From: Mycobacterium montefiorense
GTDB lineage: Bacteria; Actinomycetota; Actinomycetes; Mycobacteriales; Mycobacteriaceae
DNA: 64,000 nucleotides
Assembly (NCBI RefSeq): GCF_003112775.1
Contig: NZ_BFCH01000028.1
Span: 62,001 to 126,000 of the forward strand
Reading direction: 5' to 3'
Part shown: piece after piece, positions 8,637 to 16,152 of the stretch
Position numbering within the stretch: position 1 is the stretch's first letter
Layout of the letters: each line of letters opens with the position of its first letter
Position numbers and translations under genes: made by a program
The notes under the pieces: generated by a model
What the model saw: only the letters and a program-made list of their open reading frames with translations
The model's database searches: none
Told to the model about the DNA's origin: nothing

Positions 8637-8650
8637 CGCTAACGGTAGCG
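8637..8650. promoter_or_regulatory. Putative operator CGCTA-N4-TAGCG
   Basis: CGCTAACGGTAGCG has perfect five-base arms and lies 68 bases before the P450 start at 8569 (minus strand). A related AACCGTTAC stretch lies about 20 bases nearer the gene. A TetR-type site is plausible but unproven. Confidence 0.4.
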
Positions 8651-8689
8651 GTTTCAAGGCGAACCGGAAAGAACCGAAGTGGCGTCATG

Positions 8690-9499
8690 TCAGACCTTTC
8701 CGCTGACATCGAGGACTCCGATGATGTCGTCCAGGGCGCCGAGGCTGATGCCGAGCTCTTCGGCGATGCTGCGGACGACCGCGACGTCCTTGCCGACGAA
8801 TTCCCCGGCCACCTCGACGAACCCCGCGAGGGAACCGTGTGCCGCCACAATGTCGCGGACCCGGCTGGTGGCGCTGCCGTGCGCCAATGCGCCCAGCAGC
8901 GTGGATTCCGGGACGCCCAGACGCTCGCCCAGCCGGATCGATTCCGCGAGCAGCCCGATGTGTCCGGCGAACAGCGCGTTGTTGACAAGTTTCACCGTCT
9001 GACCGGCGCCGCGCGGCCCGACATGCAGCACCGGATCGCCGTAGCAGGCCAATAGCGGTTGCAGCCGGGCCACAATGTCGTCCGCGCCGCCTACGAACAC
9101 GGTGAGTTCGCCCGCCGCGATGTTGTGCGGGCCGCCGCTGACCGGCGCATCGACGACATCGACAGCACCGGACCGGGCGGCGATGGCCTCGATCGTTTTC
9201 GGGCTGCTCGTGGTGTGCACGACCAGCGTCGAGCCGGACGGCATGGTGGACAGCAGGACACTGTCCAGGCAGACTTCGCGCACCTGTTCGTCGGTGAACA
9301 CGCAGACCACTACCGCGTCGGCCTGCGCGGCGGCGTCAGCCACCTCGTTAACCACGGTTGCGCCCAGCTGCTCGAGATCGCGGCGCTTGGTGTGATCGTC
9401 GGGATCGCGAACCAGCACCCGGACGTCGTGGCCGGCGGCCGCGAGACGCGCGACCATCGGGCGGCCCATCCGCCCGGCGCCGACGAACCCGACTCTCAC
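8690..9499 (-). CDS. NAD(P)-dependent beta-hydroxyacid dehydrogenase (3-hydroxyisobutyrate dehydrogenase family)
   Basis: 269 residues. Rossmann motif GFVGAGRMGRPM at the N-terminus, substrate loop DAPVSGGP near residue 118, and the catalytic-Lys motif GAGQTVKLVNN near residue 168, so all key elements are intact. It would oxidise a beta-hydroxy acid or reduce a semialdehyde. It is the last gene of a coupled series (12903 down to 8690) and overlaps a paralogue upstream by four bases; the pair might act as a heteromer or on consecutive substrates. A third family member is at 23319-24218. Confidence 0.9.
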   Translation of the reverse strand: MRVGFVGAGRMGRPMVARLAAAGHDVRVLVRDPDDHTKRRDLEQLGATVVNEVADAAAQADAVVVCVFTDEQVREVCLDSVLLSTMPSGSTLVVHTTSSPKTIEAIAARSGAVDVVDAPVSGGPHNIAAGELTVFVGGADDIVARLQPLLACYGDPVLHVGPRGAGQTVKLVNNALFAGHIGLLAESIRLGERLGVPESTLLGALAHGSATSRVRDIVAAHGSLAGFVEVAGEFVGKDVAVVRSIAEELGISLGALDDIIGVLDVSGKV

Positions 9500-10311
9500 C
9501 TCGGGTGATCCATCATTGCCAGCGCGGCGTCGGCGGCATCGAGGACGGCGCCGCCGCGGGCGGCGGCCGCCTCGGCGAGGTCGACGATCAGCCGGACGTC
9601 CTTCTGCAGCAGTGTGCCCGCCAGGCCGGCCAGCCGATCCAGGCCGCCGGACCCGCCAATAGCACTGAGCGCAAAGCTGTTTCCGCTACCGCGTGAGACG
9701 ACCTCGACGAGGCGCTCCGGCGCGACGCCGAGGGACTGCGCCAGCGTAAGGGCGGTTGCCGCGGTTCCGAGGTTGGCGGTGAACAGCAGGTTGTTGAGCA
9801 GTTTGGTGGTTTGTCCGGTGCCCAATTCGCCGAGGTGAACCACGGGATCGCCGTAGGTTTCGAAGACGGGACGGCAGCGCTCGACGGTCTCGGTGTCACC
9901 ACCGACCATCACCATCAGATGACCCTCAGCGGCCGCTGGACCGCCGCCGCTGACCGGGGCGTCGATAACCGAAACGCCTTTGCTACTAGCACTTTCCGCC
10001 AGCGCTTTGCAGGTGTCGGGGTGCACCGTGCTGTGCACCGCGATCACGCTGTCCGGCTTGAGGCCGGCGAGCAGCCCGTGCTCCCCGTTCGCGATCTCCT
10101 CGATATCGGCCTCGCCGACCACGCAGAGGCAGACCAGATCGCTGGCCGCCGCGAGTTCGGCTGGTGACGAAGCGATTTCGGCCGGGGTGTCGGCGAATGG
10201 CTGCACCGCTGCGGGCCGGCGCGCCCACAGCGTGGTTCCGAAGCCGCCCTCGATGATTCGCCGGGCCATGGGTGCGCCCTGACTGCCCAGGCCGATGAAT
10301 CCGACTCTCAT
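9496..10311 (-). CDS. NAD(P)-dependent beta-hydroxyacid dehydrogenase, tandem paralogue
   Basis: 271 residues, coupled by four-base overlaps to genes on both sides. Motifs are GFIGLGSQGAPM (Gln where Met is usual in GxMGxPM), DAPVSGGG, and GTGQTTKLLNN with the catalytic Lys. It is clearly homologous along its length to the gene at 8690-9499 but well diverged, so this is an old tandem duplication rather than a recent one. Expected to act on a hydroxyacid released in the pathway of the upstream hydrolase and thiolase-like protein. Confidence 0.9.
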   Translation of the reverse strand: MRVGFIGLGSQGAPMARRIIEGGFGTTLWARRPAAVQPFADTPAEIASSPAELAAASDLVCLCVVGEADIEEIANGEHGLLAGLKPDSVIAVHSTVHPDTCKALAESASSKGVSVIDAPVSGGGPAAAEGHLMVMVGGDTETVERCRPVFETYGDPVVHLGELGTGQTTKLLNNLLFTANLGTAATALTLAQSLGVAPERLVEVVSRGSGNSFALSAIGGSGGLDRLAGLAGTLLQKDVRLIVDLAEAAAARGGAVLDAADAALAMMDHPR

Positions 10312-11249
10312 CCGGCAGCCTCTTCGTCAGCCTGTGCCGAGCGTGAAGTTGGTTTCACGTTGGAGTGCGAGGGTGAAGTTGGTTTCACGCTCGGCGCAGC
10401 GGCGACGCATTCGTCGACGAATGAGAGGACCTGCGCGTGATACTCCGCGGCGGTGTGGCCGAGGCTGATGTTGTGCCCGGCGTCCGGCTGCCGGTGCACG
10501 ACGAACCTCGGGGCCCCAGAGAACAGGGTCTTGATCTCGGTCACCGCGGCATCGTCGGCCTGCCAAACCTTTTCGTGCTCGGCGATGCTGAAGTGCACCG
10601 GGACGCGTACGCCGGGCGCGAGTTCGGGGAAGGTTTTGCGGGCCCAGTCCGACACCATCTGGTCCTCGTAGGAGGGAGCTGACGGGGAAACCGTCGCGCC
10701 GCCAAGGACTTCGGGCGGGTACAGCTCCTCCGGGCTCCACAGCAGGCCGCGCATACCCGGCGGGCGGCTTTCGCGGGTCGCCGTTTTGAGTATTTCCTTG
10801 GCCGCGGGGTGATAGTGGCGCCCGGTGCCGGCCAGTTCGATGCCGAGCAGGTCGGCACCGCGCTCGTCGGCGGCCATCCGCATCGTCAGTTCGCAGCCGC
10901 CGGAATGGCCCCACACGAATATGCCCGCGCCGCGCGGCCTTTCGCCGAGGATGCGGTCGATCGCCCCGTACGCGAGGTTGACGCGCTGCTCGCCGGAGAC
11001 CATCGCCTCGGGATAGGGCGCCGAGCTGCCGTAGCCGGGTCGATCCAGGGCCACCACGGTGAATCCGGCCGCCGCGCCGGTCCGCGTCATGGAGTACGAC
11101 GGGTGACCCGGGCAGTCGAAATACATTGCGGTGGTGCCGCCCCCGTGAATCGCGACAATCACGGCCTTCGGAGCCTCGGCTTCGGCGACCAACGCCGACA
11201 TCGGTACCCCGTCGACGATCACGAGCCGGGGACGGGGAGCGGCACTCAT
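10308..11249 (-). CDS. Alpha/beta hydrolase
   Basis: 313 residues from ATG 11249 (GAGGCGAGC upstream), chosen over a longer frame that would overlap the neighbouring thiolase-like gene. HGGGTT forms the oxyanion hole, WGHSGGCE carries the nucleophile Ser, and the C-terminal DAGHNISLGH supplies the His. It probably hydrolyses an ester or thioester and sits between the DUF35-thiolase and the two dehydrogenases. The last 25 or so residues (VKPTSPSHSNVKPTS...) are encoded by a palindromic repeat element at 10336-10395, so the natural C-terminus appears to have been extended by an insertion. Confidence 0.87.
   Translation of the reverse strand: MSAAPRPRLVIVDGVPMSALVAEAEAPKAVIVAIHGGGTTAMYFDCPGHPSYSMTRTGAAAGFTVVALDRPGYGSSAPYPEAMVSGEQRVNLAYGAIDRILGERPRGAGIFVWGHSGGCELTMRMAADERGADLLGIELAGTGRHYHPAAKEILKTATRESRPPGMRGLLWSPEELYPPEVLGGATVSPSAPSYEDQMVSDWARKTFPELAPGVRVPVHFSIAEHEKVWQADDAAVTEIKTLFSGAPRFVVHRQPDAGHNISLGHTAAEYHAQVLSFVDECVAAAPSVKPTSPSHSNVKPTSRSAQADEEAAG
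10336..10395. repeat. Palindromic (REP-like) element with internal direct repeat
   Basis: Outer arms GCCGAGCGTGAA (10336-10347) and TTCACGCTCGGC (10384-10395) are perfectly complementary over 12 bases. Inside, GTGAAGTTGGTTTCACG occurs twice (10343-10359 and 10373-10389), and each copy is itself a short hairpin. The element lies inside the 3' end of the hydrolase gene and is read in frame. Confidence 0.7.
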
Positions 11250-11256
11250 GCTCGCC

Positions 11257-12903
11257 TCATTCCGGGGCCCGCAGCAACAGGACGCCGCTGGGCGTGAGGC
11301 CGCCGCTGCTGACCACGCCGACCCGAGCGCCGGTGACCTGGCGGTCGCCCGCCTCGCCGCGCAGCTGGGTGATGGCCTCGTGCAGCAGGCCCATGCCGTG
11401 GGTGCGGCCGTGGGAGAGCTGGCCGCCGTGGGTGTTGAGCGGCAACTGACCGTCGCGCGCAATGTTCTTGCCGCCGTCCAGGAATTCCTTGGCCTCACCG
11501 ACTCCGCAGAAGCCCAGCGCCTCGATCCAGGACAGGCAGTTGAAGGAAAACCCGTCGTACAACTCGGCGACGTCGACGTCGGTGGGCCGCAGCGCGGTGC
11601 GGGTCCACACGTGCGCGGCCTGGCCCAGCACCTGCGGCTCGTGGGTCAATGTGCTCTGGTCCCAGTCGAGCCGCTCCACGATCTGCGTGCCGACCGCCTC
11701 CACCAGCACCGGCGGCTTGGCAAGGTCGCGCGCGGCGTCGGCGGCGGAGACGATCACGGCTATCGCGCCGTCGCAGGGCACGTCGCAGTCGTACAGACCG
11801 AACGGCGTGGTAATGGGCCGCGCGTTCAGGTAGTCGTCCATCGTCATCGGCGTCCGGTAAATGGCCGTCGGGTTGAGTTCGGCGTTGGCGCGCTGGTTCA
11901 ACGCGATCCAGCCCAGAGTCTCTTTGGTGGTGCCGTAGCGCTGAAAGTGGCGCTGTGCGTTCATCGCCAGGGTGTGTGCCGCCGAGGTGGCGCCAAATGG
12001 CATCTGCCAGCCCGACATCCGGCCCATCGACGGAATGATCTTGCCCTGCTTCATCAGCTCGCCGTTGGTGGCTTCCCACAGTGTCCGGAAGCAGAGCACG
12101 TGGCGGGCCAGCCCGCAGGCGACCGCGAGCATTACCGAGCCGCCCGGGCCGAACGTCTCCATGGCGCCGTTGTGCCAGGTCGGCCGAATACCGAGCGCGC
12201 CCTCGAGAGCGGTGGTGCCGCCCTCCCCGAATCCGCCGACATTGATCGCGCCGGGGTAGGTGGACAGGCCGTCGATGTCGGCGTACGTCAGGCCGGCGTC
12301 GGCGATCGCGGCTTCGCAGGCCTGCACCGTCAGGGCCAGCGGCAGTGCCATCAGCCGCCGACCGATCGGTGACATGCCGATCCCGGTCAGCGCCACCTTG
12401 TCTTCGAACTTCTCCGCAGTGAGCATCGGCCGGATGTGTTCGCCGAAGCGCTCCGGCGCGATCTCGTCGATCGGCAGCTCACCGGGCTCGGCGTCCGGTA
12501 CCGGCCGGAACAGCGGAAACCACACGTCCTCGACCTGTTCGAAGACGACTTCGACCTGTTGGCCGAGTTCGAGCCCGTCGGGATCGCACTCCACGATGTT
12601 GGTGGTCAATCGCACGCGGGGGTCTTCTGCGATCGCCACCTGAGCGATCACGTAAGGCGCCACCAGCCCGGGCAAACTGAACCGCTCGTTGATGGTGAAT
12701 CCGGCGAGTGTCGCCTTGCCGGAGAGCGCGCGCACCCCGATATCCCGCGAGCGGCAATAGCGGCACACCGGCGCCGGCGGATGGATCAGGGATTCGCAGG
12801 ATTTACATTCCTGCAGCCGTAGCTTGCCGTCGGCGCCCGAGGCCCAGAAAAACCCGTTTTCCGGCGTGACCTGGGGCAATGGGCGGCCCGGTGCTGCTGA
12901 CAC
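11257..12903 (-). CDS. DUF35 OB-fold / thiolase-like fusion (Ltp-type, possible acyl-CoA aldolase)
   Basis: About 548 residues. I prefer GTG 12903 (GGAGGTGAC immediately before it, protein starting MSAAPGRPLPQVTPENGFFW); ATG 12942 is possible but has no ribosome site. Residues 1-135 are a DUF35 domain with a zinc ribbon (CKSC...CRYC) and OB-fold. The remainder is a sterol-carrier/Ltp-type thiolase fold, with ELYDGFSFNCL in place of the NEAF loop, GGQLSHGRTHGMG near the end and no obvious classical nucleophile Cys. In steroid side-chain degradation, Ltp2 with the DUF35 domain of ChsH2 performs a retro-aldol cleavage; a fused version doing the same is my inference. First gene of the 12903-8690 series. 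Confidence 0.85.
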   Translation of the reverse strand: MSAAPGRPLPQVTPENGFFWASGADGKLRLQECKSCESLIHPPAPVCRYCRSRDIGVRALSGKATLAGFTINERFSLPGLVAPYVIAQVAIAEDPRVRLTTNIVECDPDGLELGQQVEVVFEQVEDVWFPLFRPVPDAEPGELPIDEIAPERFGEHIRPMLTAEKFEDKVALTGIGMSPIGRRLMALPLALTVQACEAAIADAGLTYADIDGLSTYPGAINVGGFGEGGTTALEGALGIRPTWHNGAMETFGPGGSVMLAVACGLARHVLCFRTLWEATNGELMKQGKIIPSMGRMSGWQMPFGATSAAHTLAMNAQRHFQRYGTTKETLGWIALNQRANAELNPTAIYRTPMTMDDYLNARPITTPFGLYDCDVPCDGAIAVIVSAADAARDLAKPPVLVEAVGTQIVERLDWDQSTLTHEPQVLGQAAHVWTRTALRPTDVDVAELYDGFSFNCLSWIEALGFCGVGEAKEFLDGGKNIARDGQLPLNTHGGQLSHGRTHGMGLLHEAITQLRGEAGDRQVTGARVGVVSSGGLTPSGVLLLRAPE

Positions 12904-12953
12904 GTCACCTCCGGGGTCGCACGGCCGGCCCGGTAGGGCCATTATGCAAATTG

Positions 12954-12968
12954 GAGAATTACGTTATC
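12954..12968. promoter_or_regulatory. Regulon palindrome GAGAAT-N3-ATTCTC (copy 2, weaker right arm)
   Basis: GAGAATTACGTTATC matches 10 of 12 fixed positions, with a perfect left half. It lies 51 bases before GTG 12903 and 12 before ATG 12942, in front of the DUF35-thiolase operon. Confidence 0.45.
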
Positions 12969-13026
12969 ACCTAGGCAGGCGCGATCCAGACGGCGTTGGC
13001 AGGGGCCGGGCGACGACCGCCAGCCG

Positions 13027-13371
13027 TCAGTACGGCACCCAGACGCCGTTGAAAAAGGCACCCCATTGGTGAAACCCGACATGCCACATCGGGGCGTTCG
13101 GTGACCACGATGGCCGTAGCGGTGGGGGCGGGACGTCCTGCCCGGCGAACGACGGCGCATAGGCAGGCGGGGCCACGTACCACGCCGGCGCCGTCGGTGG
13201 CGGTTTACACTCGCCGGTCGCCTCATTCCACGACATGTTGGTGGCCTGGCACTGCGCCCCGCCGATACCCGGCTTCGCGATCGCCACCCCCGGCGTCGCG
13301 ATCATCTCGACCGCCATCGTCGCGAATACGACCGAGAAGGCGGCGGTCAGCCGACGAACTAAACACCTCAT
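13027..13371 (-). CDS. Small secreted Pro/Trp-rich protein
   Basis: 114 residues from ATG 13371, chosen because GGGAGG lies eight bases upstream. The N-terminus MRCLVRRLTAAFSVVFATMAVEMIATPGVAIA is a signal peptide, with cleavage near the AIA-KPG boundary. The mature part has two Cys (GAQCQ, GECKPPP) and ends in a Pro/Trp-rich tail (WHVGFHQWGAFFNGVWVPY). Such short exported proteins are common in mycobacteria and have no known function. Divergent from the epimerase gene at 13505. Confidence 0.7.
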   Translation of the reverse strand: MRCLVRRLTAAFSVVFATMAVEMIATPGVAIAKPGIGGAQCQATNMSWNEATGECKPPPTAPAWYVAPPAYAPSFAGQDVPPPPLRPSWSPNAPMWHVGFHQWGAFFNGVWVPY

Positions 13372-13504
13372 GGTGGGCCTCCCGTTGGCCATCCCGACCT
13401 GATCCGTTCCAGCTTATTTCGTTGACACCACCCGTGCCATGTCCGATTGGCCGGGCGTTATGCTCCCCAACAACATATCAAGTACTTCACATTGGGAGGT
13501 CTTG

Positions 13505-14428
13505 GTGCTCAACGCGGAAAAGATCCTGATCACCGGGGCGACGGGCAAGATCGCATTCCCCATCGCGCGAGCCCTCGCCGCAGCGGGAAACGAGGTCTGG
13601 GGCGCCGCTCGCCTGAAGGATCCCGCCGACCGGGAAAAGCTCGTCGGCGCCAGCATCTTGCCCATCGCGTTGGACATCAGCGCCGGCGACTTCTCCGATC
13701 TCCCTGACGATTTCAGCTACGTCTTCCACGCGGCCGTGGACCCCGGCGCGGGTGATTGGAATCGCTGCGTCGAAACGAACGCGCAGAAGTCCGGCGAATT
13801 GCTTCACCACTGCCGCGCCGCCAAGGGTTTCGTCTTCTGCTCCACCGGCTCGATCTACGCCTACCAGGGGAAACGGCCGCTGACCGAATCCGATCCGCCG
13901 GGAGTGCCGCTGCGGGCGAACTACAGCATGTCCAAGGTTGCGGCCGAGGCGGTGTGCACGTGGATCGCCAGGCAATATCGGATTCCGCTGACCATCATCC
14001 GGATCTGTTCGACGTACGGGCCCCAAGGCGGCGCCCCAGCCGATCGTCTCGATGCGATGCTGGCGGGCAAGCCAATTCGGCTGCATCCGGACAAGCCGAA
14101 CAACTACAACCCGATCTACGAAGACGACTACGTCGATCTCGGCATCCGCGCCATGGAAGTCGCCGCGGTGCCGGCCGTCGTGGTGAACTGGGCCGGCAGC
14201 GAGACGGTCAGCGTCGAGGACTACTGCACCTTCATGGGTGAACTGGTCGGTGTCGAGCCGATCTTCGAATACACGGCCCAGGCACACACCCCGCTATGGC
14301 CGGATGTCACCCACATGCACGAGGTGCTCGGCCGCACGAAGGTGCCCTGGCGCGACGGCTTCCGGCGCATGGTCGCGGCCCGGCACCCGGAAATTAATCT
14401 GCCCCAGCATGATTCGACGAAGGCCTAA
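13505..14428 (+). CDS. NAD-dependent epimerase/dehydratase (extended SDR)
   Basis: 307 residues. GTG 13505 is favoured (GGGAGG at 13494-13499, five-base spacing) over the adjacent TTG 13502. GATGKIAFP is the NAD-binding glycine motif, FCSTGSIYAY supplies the Ser/Thr, and Y140/K144 in NYSMSKVAAE form the YxxxK catalytic pair. It acts on a sugar nucleotide or, as with many atypical SDRs, on a hydroxylated lipid; which is not decidable. It heads a plus-strand trio with a hypothetical protein (11 bases on) and a luciferase-like oxidoreductase. Confidence 0.87.
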   Translation: MLNAEKILITGATGKIAFPIARALAAAGNEVWGAARLKDPADREKLVGASILPIALDISAGDFSDLPDDFSYVFHAAVDPGAGDWNRCVETNAQKSGELLHHCRAAKGFVFCSTGSIYAYQGKRPLTESDPPGVPLRANYSMSKVAAEAVCTWIARQYRIPLTIIRICSTYGPQGGAPADRLDAMLAGKPIRLHPDKPNNYNPIYEDDYVDLGIRAMEVAAVPAVVVNWAGSETVSVEDYCTFMGELVGVEPIFEYTAQAHTPLWPDVTHMHEVLGRTKVPWRDGFRRMVAARHPEINLPQHDSTKA

Positions 14429-14439
14429 GGACGTACGCG

Positions 14440-15183
14440 ATGCAGCTTCCCGGCACGCCATCCGACGAGGTCGAGGAGATCCTCGCCACCGGGCGTGGAG
14501 AGATCACCACGCTGTTCGTCTCGATGGCGACTCGTCATCCCGACGGAACAGACGCCGAGTACCTGCGCTGGCACACCCTTGACCACCGTCCCGAGCAACA
14601 CCGGCTGGCCGCGGTGCGCGCCTCATTGCGGCTGGTGTCCACACCGGCCTGCCGCGCCGCGCGTGCGATCGGCGGCGGGCCGTTGGATGCGGTCGACCAC
14701 GTGATGACCTACTTCTTCACCAGCCCGGGCGGACTCCGCGATTTCAACGAGCTGTCAACGGCGCTCGGAAATGCCGGGCGCAAACTTTCGTTGCTGCCAC
14801 CGGTGGAGCGCGGCGTGTACGAGGTCCTGAATCGAGCGGCCGCGCCGCGCGTCAAGGTCGGATCCGATGTGCTTCCCTGGCTGCCGGTGCGAGGCGCGTT
14901 TGTCTTGGTCGAGCGAGGATCGGCGGCGGTCGACGCGCTGGTCGAAGTCGAGGGCGTCGCCGGTGTCTGGTCCGCATTGTCGCGCGAGGTCGACGCCACT
15001 CTGGCCAGTGCGCAAGGGGATCAGTCGATCACGTATTGCTTTCTCGATGCCGACCCGGTCGCCACCGCGGAACGGCTGCGACCGGTGCTGGCGTCGCGCT
15101 GGGCCGAGCCGGGCATCGAACCCTTGTTTGCCGCACCGTTTTTCGCGGTGGTGCCCTACGAGTGGGATCGGTATGTCCCGTAA
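14440..15183 (+). CDS. Conserved hypothetical protein, possible dimeric alpha-beta barrel
   Basis: 247 residues from ATG 14440, soon after the epimerase stop. The N-terminal half contains TLFVSMATRHPDGTDAEYLRWHTLDHRPEQHRL, reminiscent of EthD/dimeric alpha-beta barrel proteins with a Tyr-Trp-His-Asp/His core; the C-terminal half (GAFVLVERGSAAVDALVEVEGVAGVW) looks like a second ferredoxin-like unit. There is no signal peptide. Sitting between an SDR and a luciferase-like oxidoreductase, it may bind or isomerise an intermediate. Fold assignment is tentative. Confidence 0.7.
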   Translation: MQLPGTPSDEVEEILATGRGEITTLFVSMATRHPDGTDAEYLRWHTLDHRPEQHRLAAVRASLRLVSTPACRAARAIGGGPLDAVDHVMTYFFTSPGGLRDFNELSTALGNAGRKLSLLPPVERGVYEVLNRAAAPRVKVGSDVLPWLPVRGAFVLVERGSAAVDALVEVEGVAGVWSALSREVDATLASAQGDQSITYCFLDADPVATAERLRPVLASRWAEPGIEPLFAAPFFAVVPYEWDRYVP

Positions 15184-15195
15184 GCGGTGGGTCGC

Positions 15196-16152
15196 ATGCG
15201 CATCGGCCTGATGGTCGGCTCCGACAAGGAGCGTCCGCGTGCCGAGCGGCTGACCGGGCTGATCGCCGATGCCGCCGCGGCCGAAAGTGCCGGCATCACC
15301 TCGTTCTGGATGCCGCAGGTGCCCGGCTATCTCGATGCGATGACCGCCGTGACGCTGATCGGGCAGGCGACCGATCGCGTCGAGATCGGCACGGCGGTCG
15401 TTCCCATTCAAACCCGCCATCCGATGATCATGGCGCAGCAAGCTTTGACCACCCAGATCGCGTGCGGCGGGCGGTTCACGCTCGGGATCGGGCCGTCGCA
15501 TCATTGGATCGTCAACGGTCAGCTCGGATTGGACTACCAGCACCCGGCGCGCTTGATGCGCGACCACCTCGAGGTGCTCGCCGCCGCAATGGCCGGACCG
15601 GGGACTGTCGACGTCGACAACGGCAGCTATGCGGTGCACTCGCCGGTGGATGTCACGGACGTCTATGAGGTTCCAATTCTGTTGTCCGCGTTGGGGCCGG
15701 CCATGCTGCAACTCGCCGGGGAGCACGCCGGCGGCACGGTGCTCTGGATGGCGGACGAGCGGGCGATCCGCGATCACGTCGTGCCTCGCATCATCGCCGC
15801 TGCTACCGGCGCCGGGCGGCCCCCGCCACGGATCGTCGCCGGTGTGCCCGTCGCCTTGTGCTCTGACAGCGAGACGGACGACGCTCGCGGGTACGCGAGC
15901 GAGGTGCTCGGGCACGCCGATTTCTCGCCGAACTATGTGCGCCTGCTGGAACACGGCGACGCGCGGGACGTCGGCGACACGATGGCGGCCGGCGACGAGT
16001 CGGCAATCCTCGCCCGGCTGCGCCGCTATCGCGACGCGGGTGTCACCGATCTAGCCGCGCGAATTGTGCCGTTGGGCAAGGACGCAACGCAGCGGACCGA
16101 ATCGCGGCGCCGCACCCAGGAGTTTCTGTCGTCGCTGTGTCCCGCGTTGTGA
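15196..16152 (+). CDS. Luciferase-like oxidoreductase, probably F420-dependent
   Basis: 318 residues from ATG 15196; a GTG nine bases upstream is an alternative. The TIM-barrel pattern is that of the luciferase-like monooxygenase superfamily: MRIGLMVGSD, ITSFWMPQVPGYLDAMTAV, RVEIGTAVVPIQTRHPMIMAQQALT, and RFTLGIGPSHHWIVNG. Mycobacterial members of this subgroup commonly use F420 rather than FMN; this is family knowledge, not seen directly. It would oxidise or reduce an alcohol, aldehyde or enoyl substrate. Its stop abuts the stop of the convergent acyl-CoA dehydrogenase with no intergenic base. Confidence 0.88.
   Translation: MRIGLMVGSDKERPRAERLTGLIADAAAAESAGITSFWMPQVPGYLDAMTAVTLIGQATDRVEIGTAVVPIQTRHPMIMAQQALTTQIACGGRFTLGIGPSHHWIVNGQLGLDYQHPARLMRDHLEVLAAAMAGPGTVDVDNGSYAVHSPVDVTDVYEVPILLSALGPAMLQLAGEHAGGTVLWMADERAIRDHVVPRIIAAATGAGRPPPRIVAGVPVALCSDSETDDARGYASEVLGHADFSPNYVRLLEHGDARDVGDTMAAGDESAILARLRRYRDAGVTDLAARIVPLGKDATQRTESRRRTQEFLSSLCPAL

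Noticed and set aside
10342..10359. A rho-independent terminator
   Set aside because: The hairpin has no following T-run and lies within a gene coupled to the next one.
10342..10389. A CRISPR-like repeat pair
   Set aside because: Only two copies, 31 bases apart, inside a coding sequence and within one larger palindrome; no cas genes.
11248..12372. A 374-codon plus-strand frame opposite the DUF35-thiolase
   Set aside because: Antisense shadow; the minus-strand frame has the zinc ribbon and thiolase-fold motifs.
14755..15954. A 399-codon minus-strand frame across the hypothetical and luciferase-like genes
   Set aside because: Spans two well-supported plus-strand genes, is rich in Arg/His/Asp as is typical of antisense frames, and has no motif.
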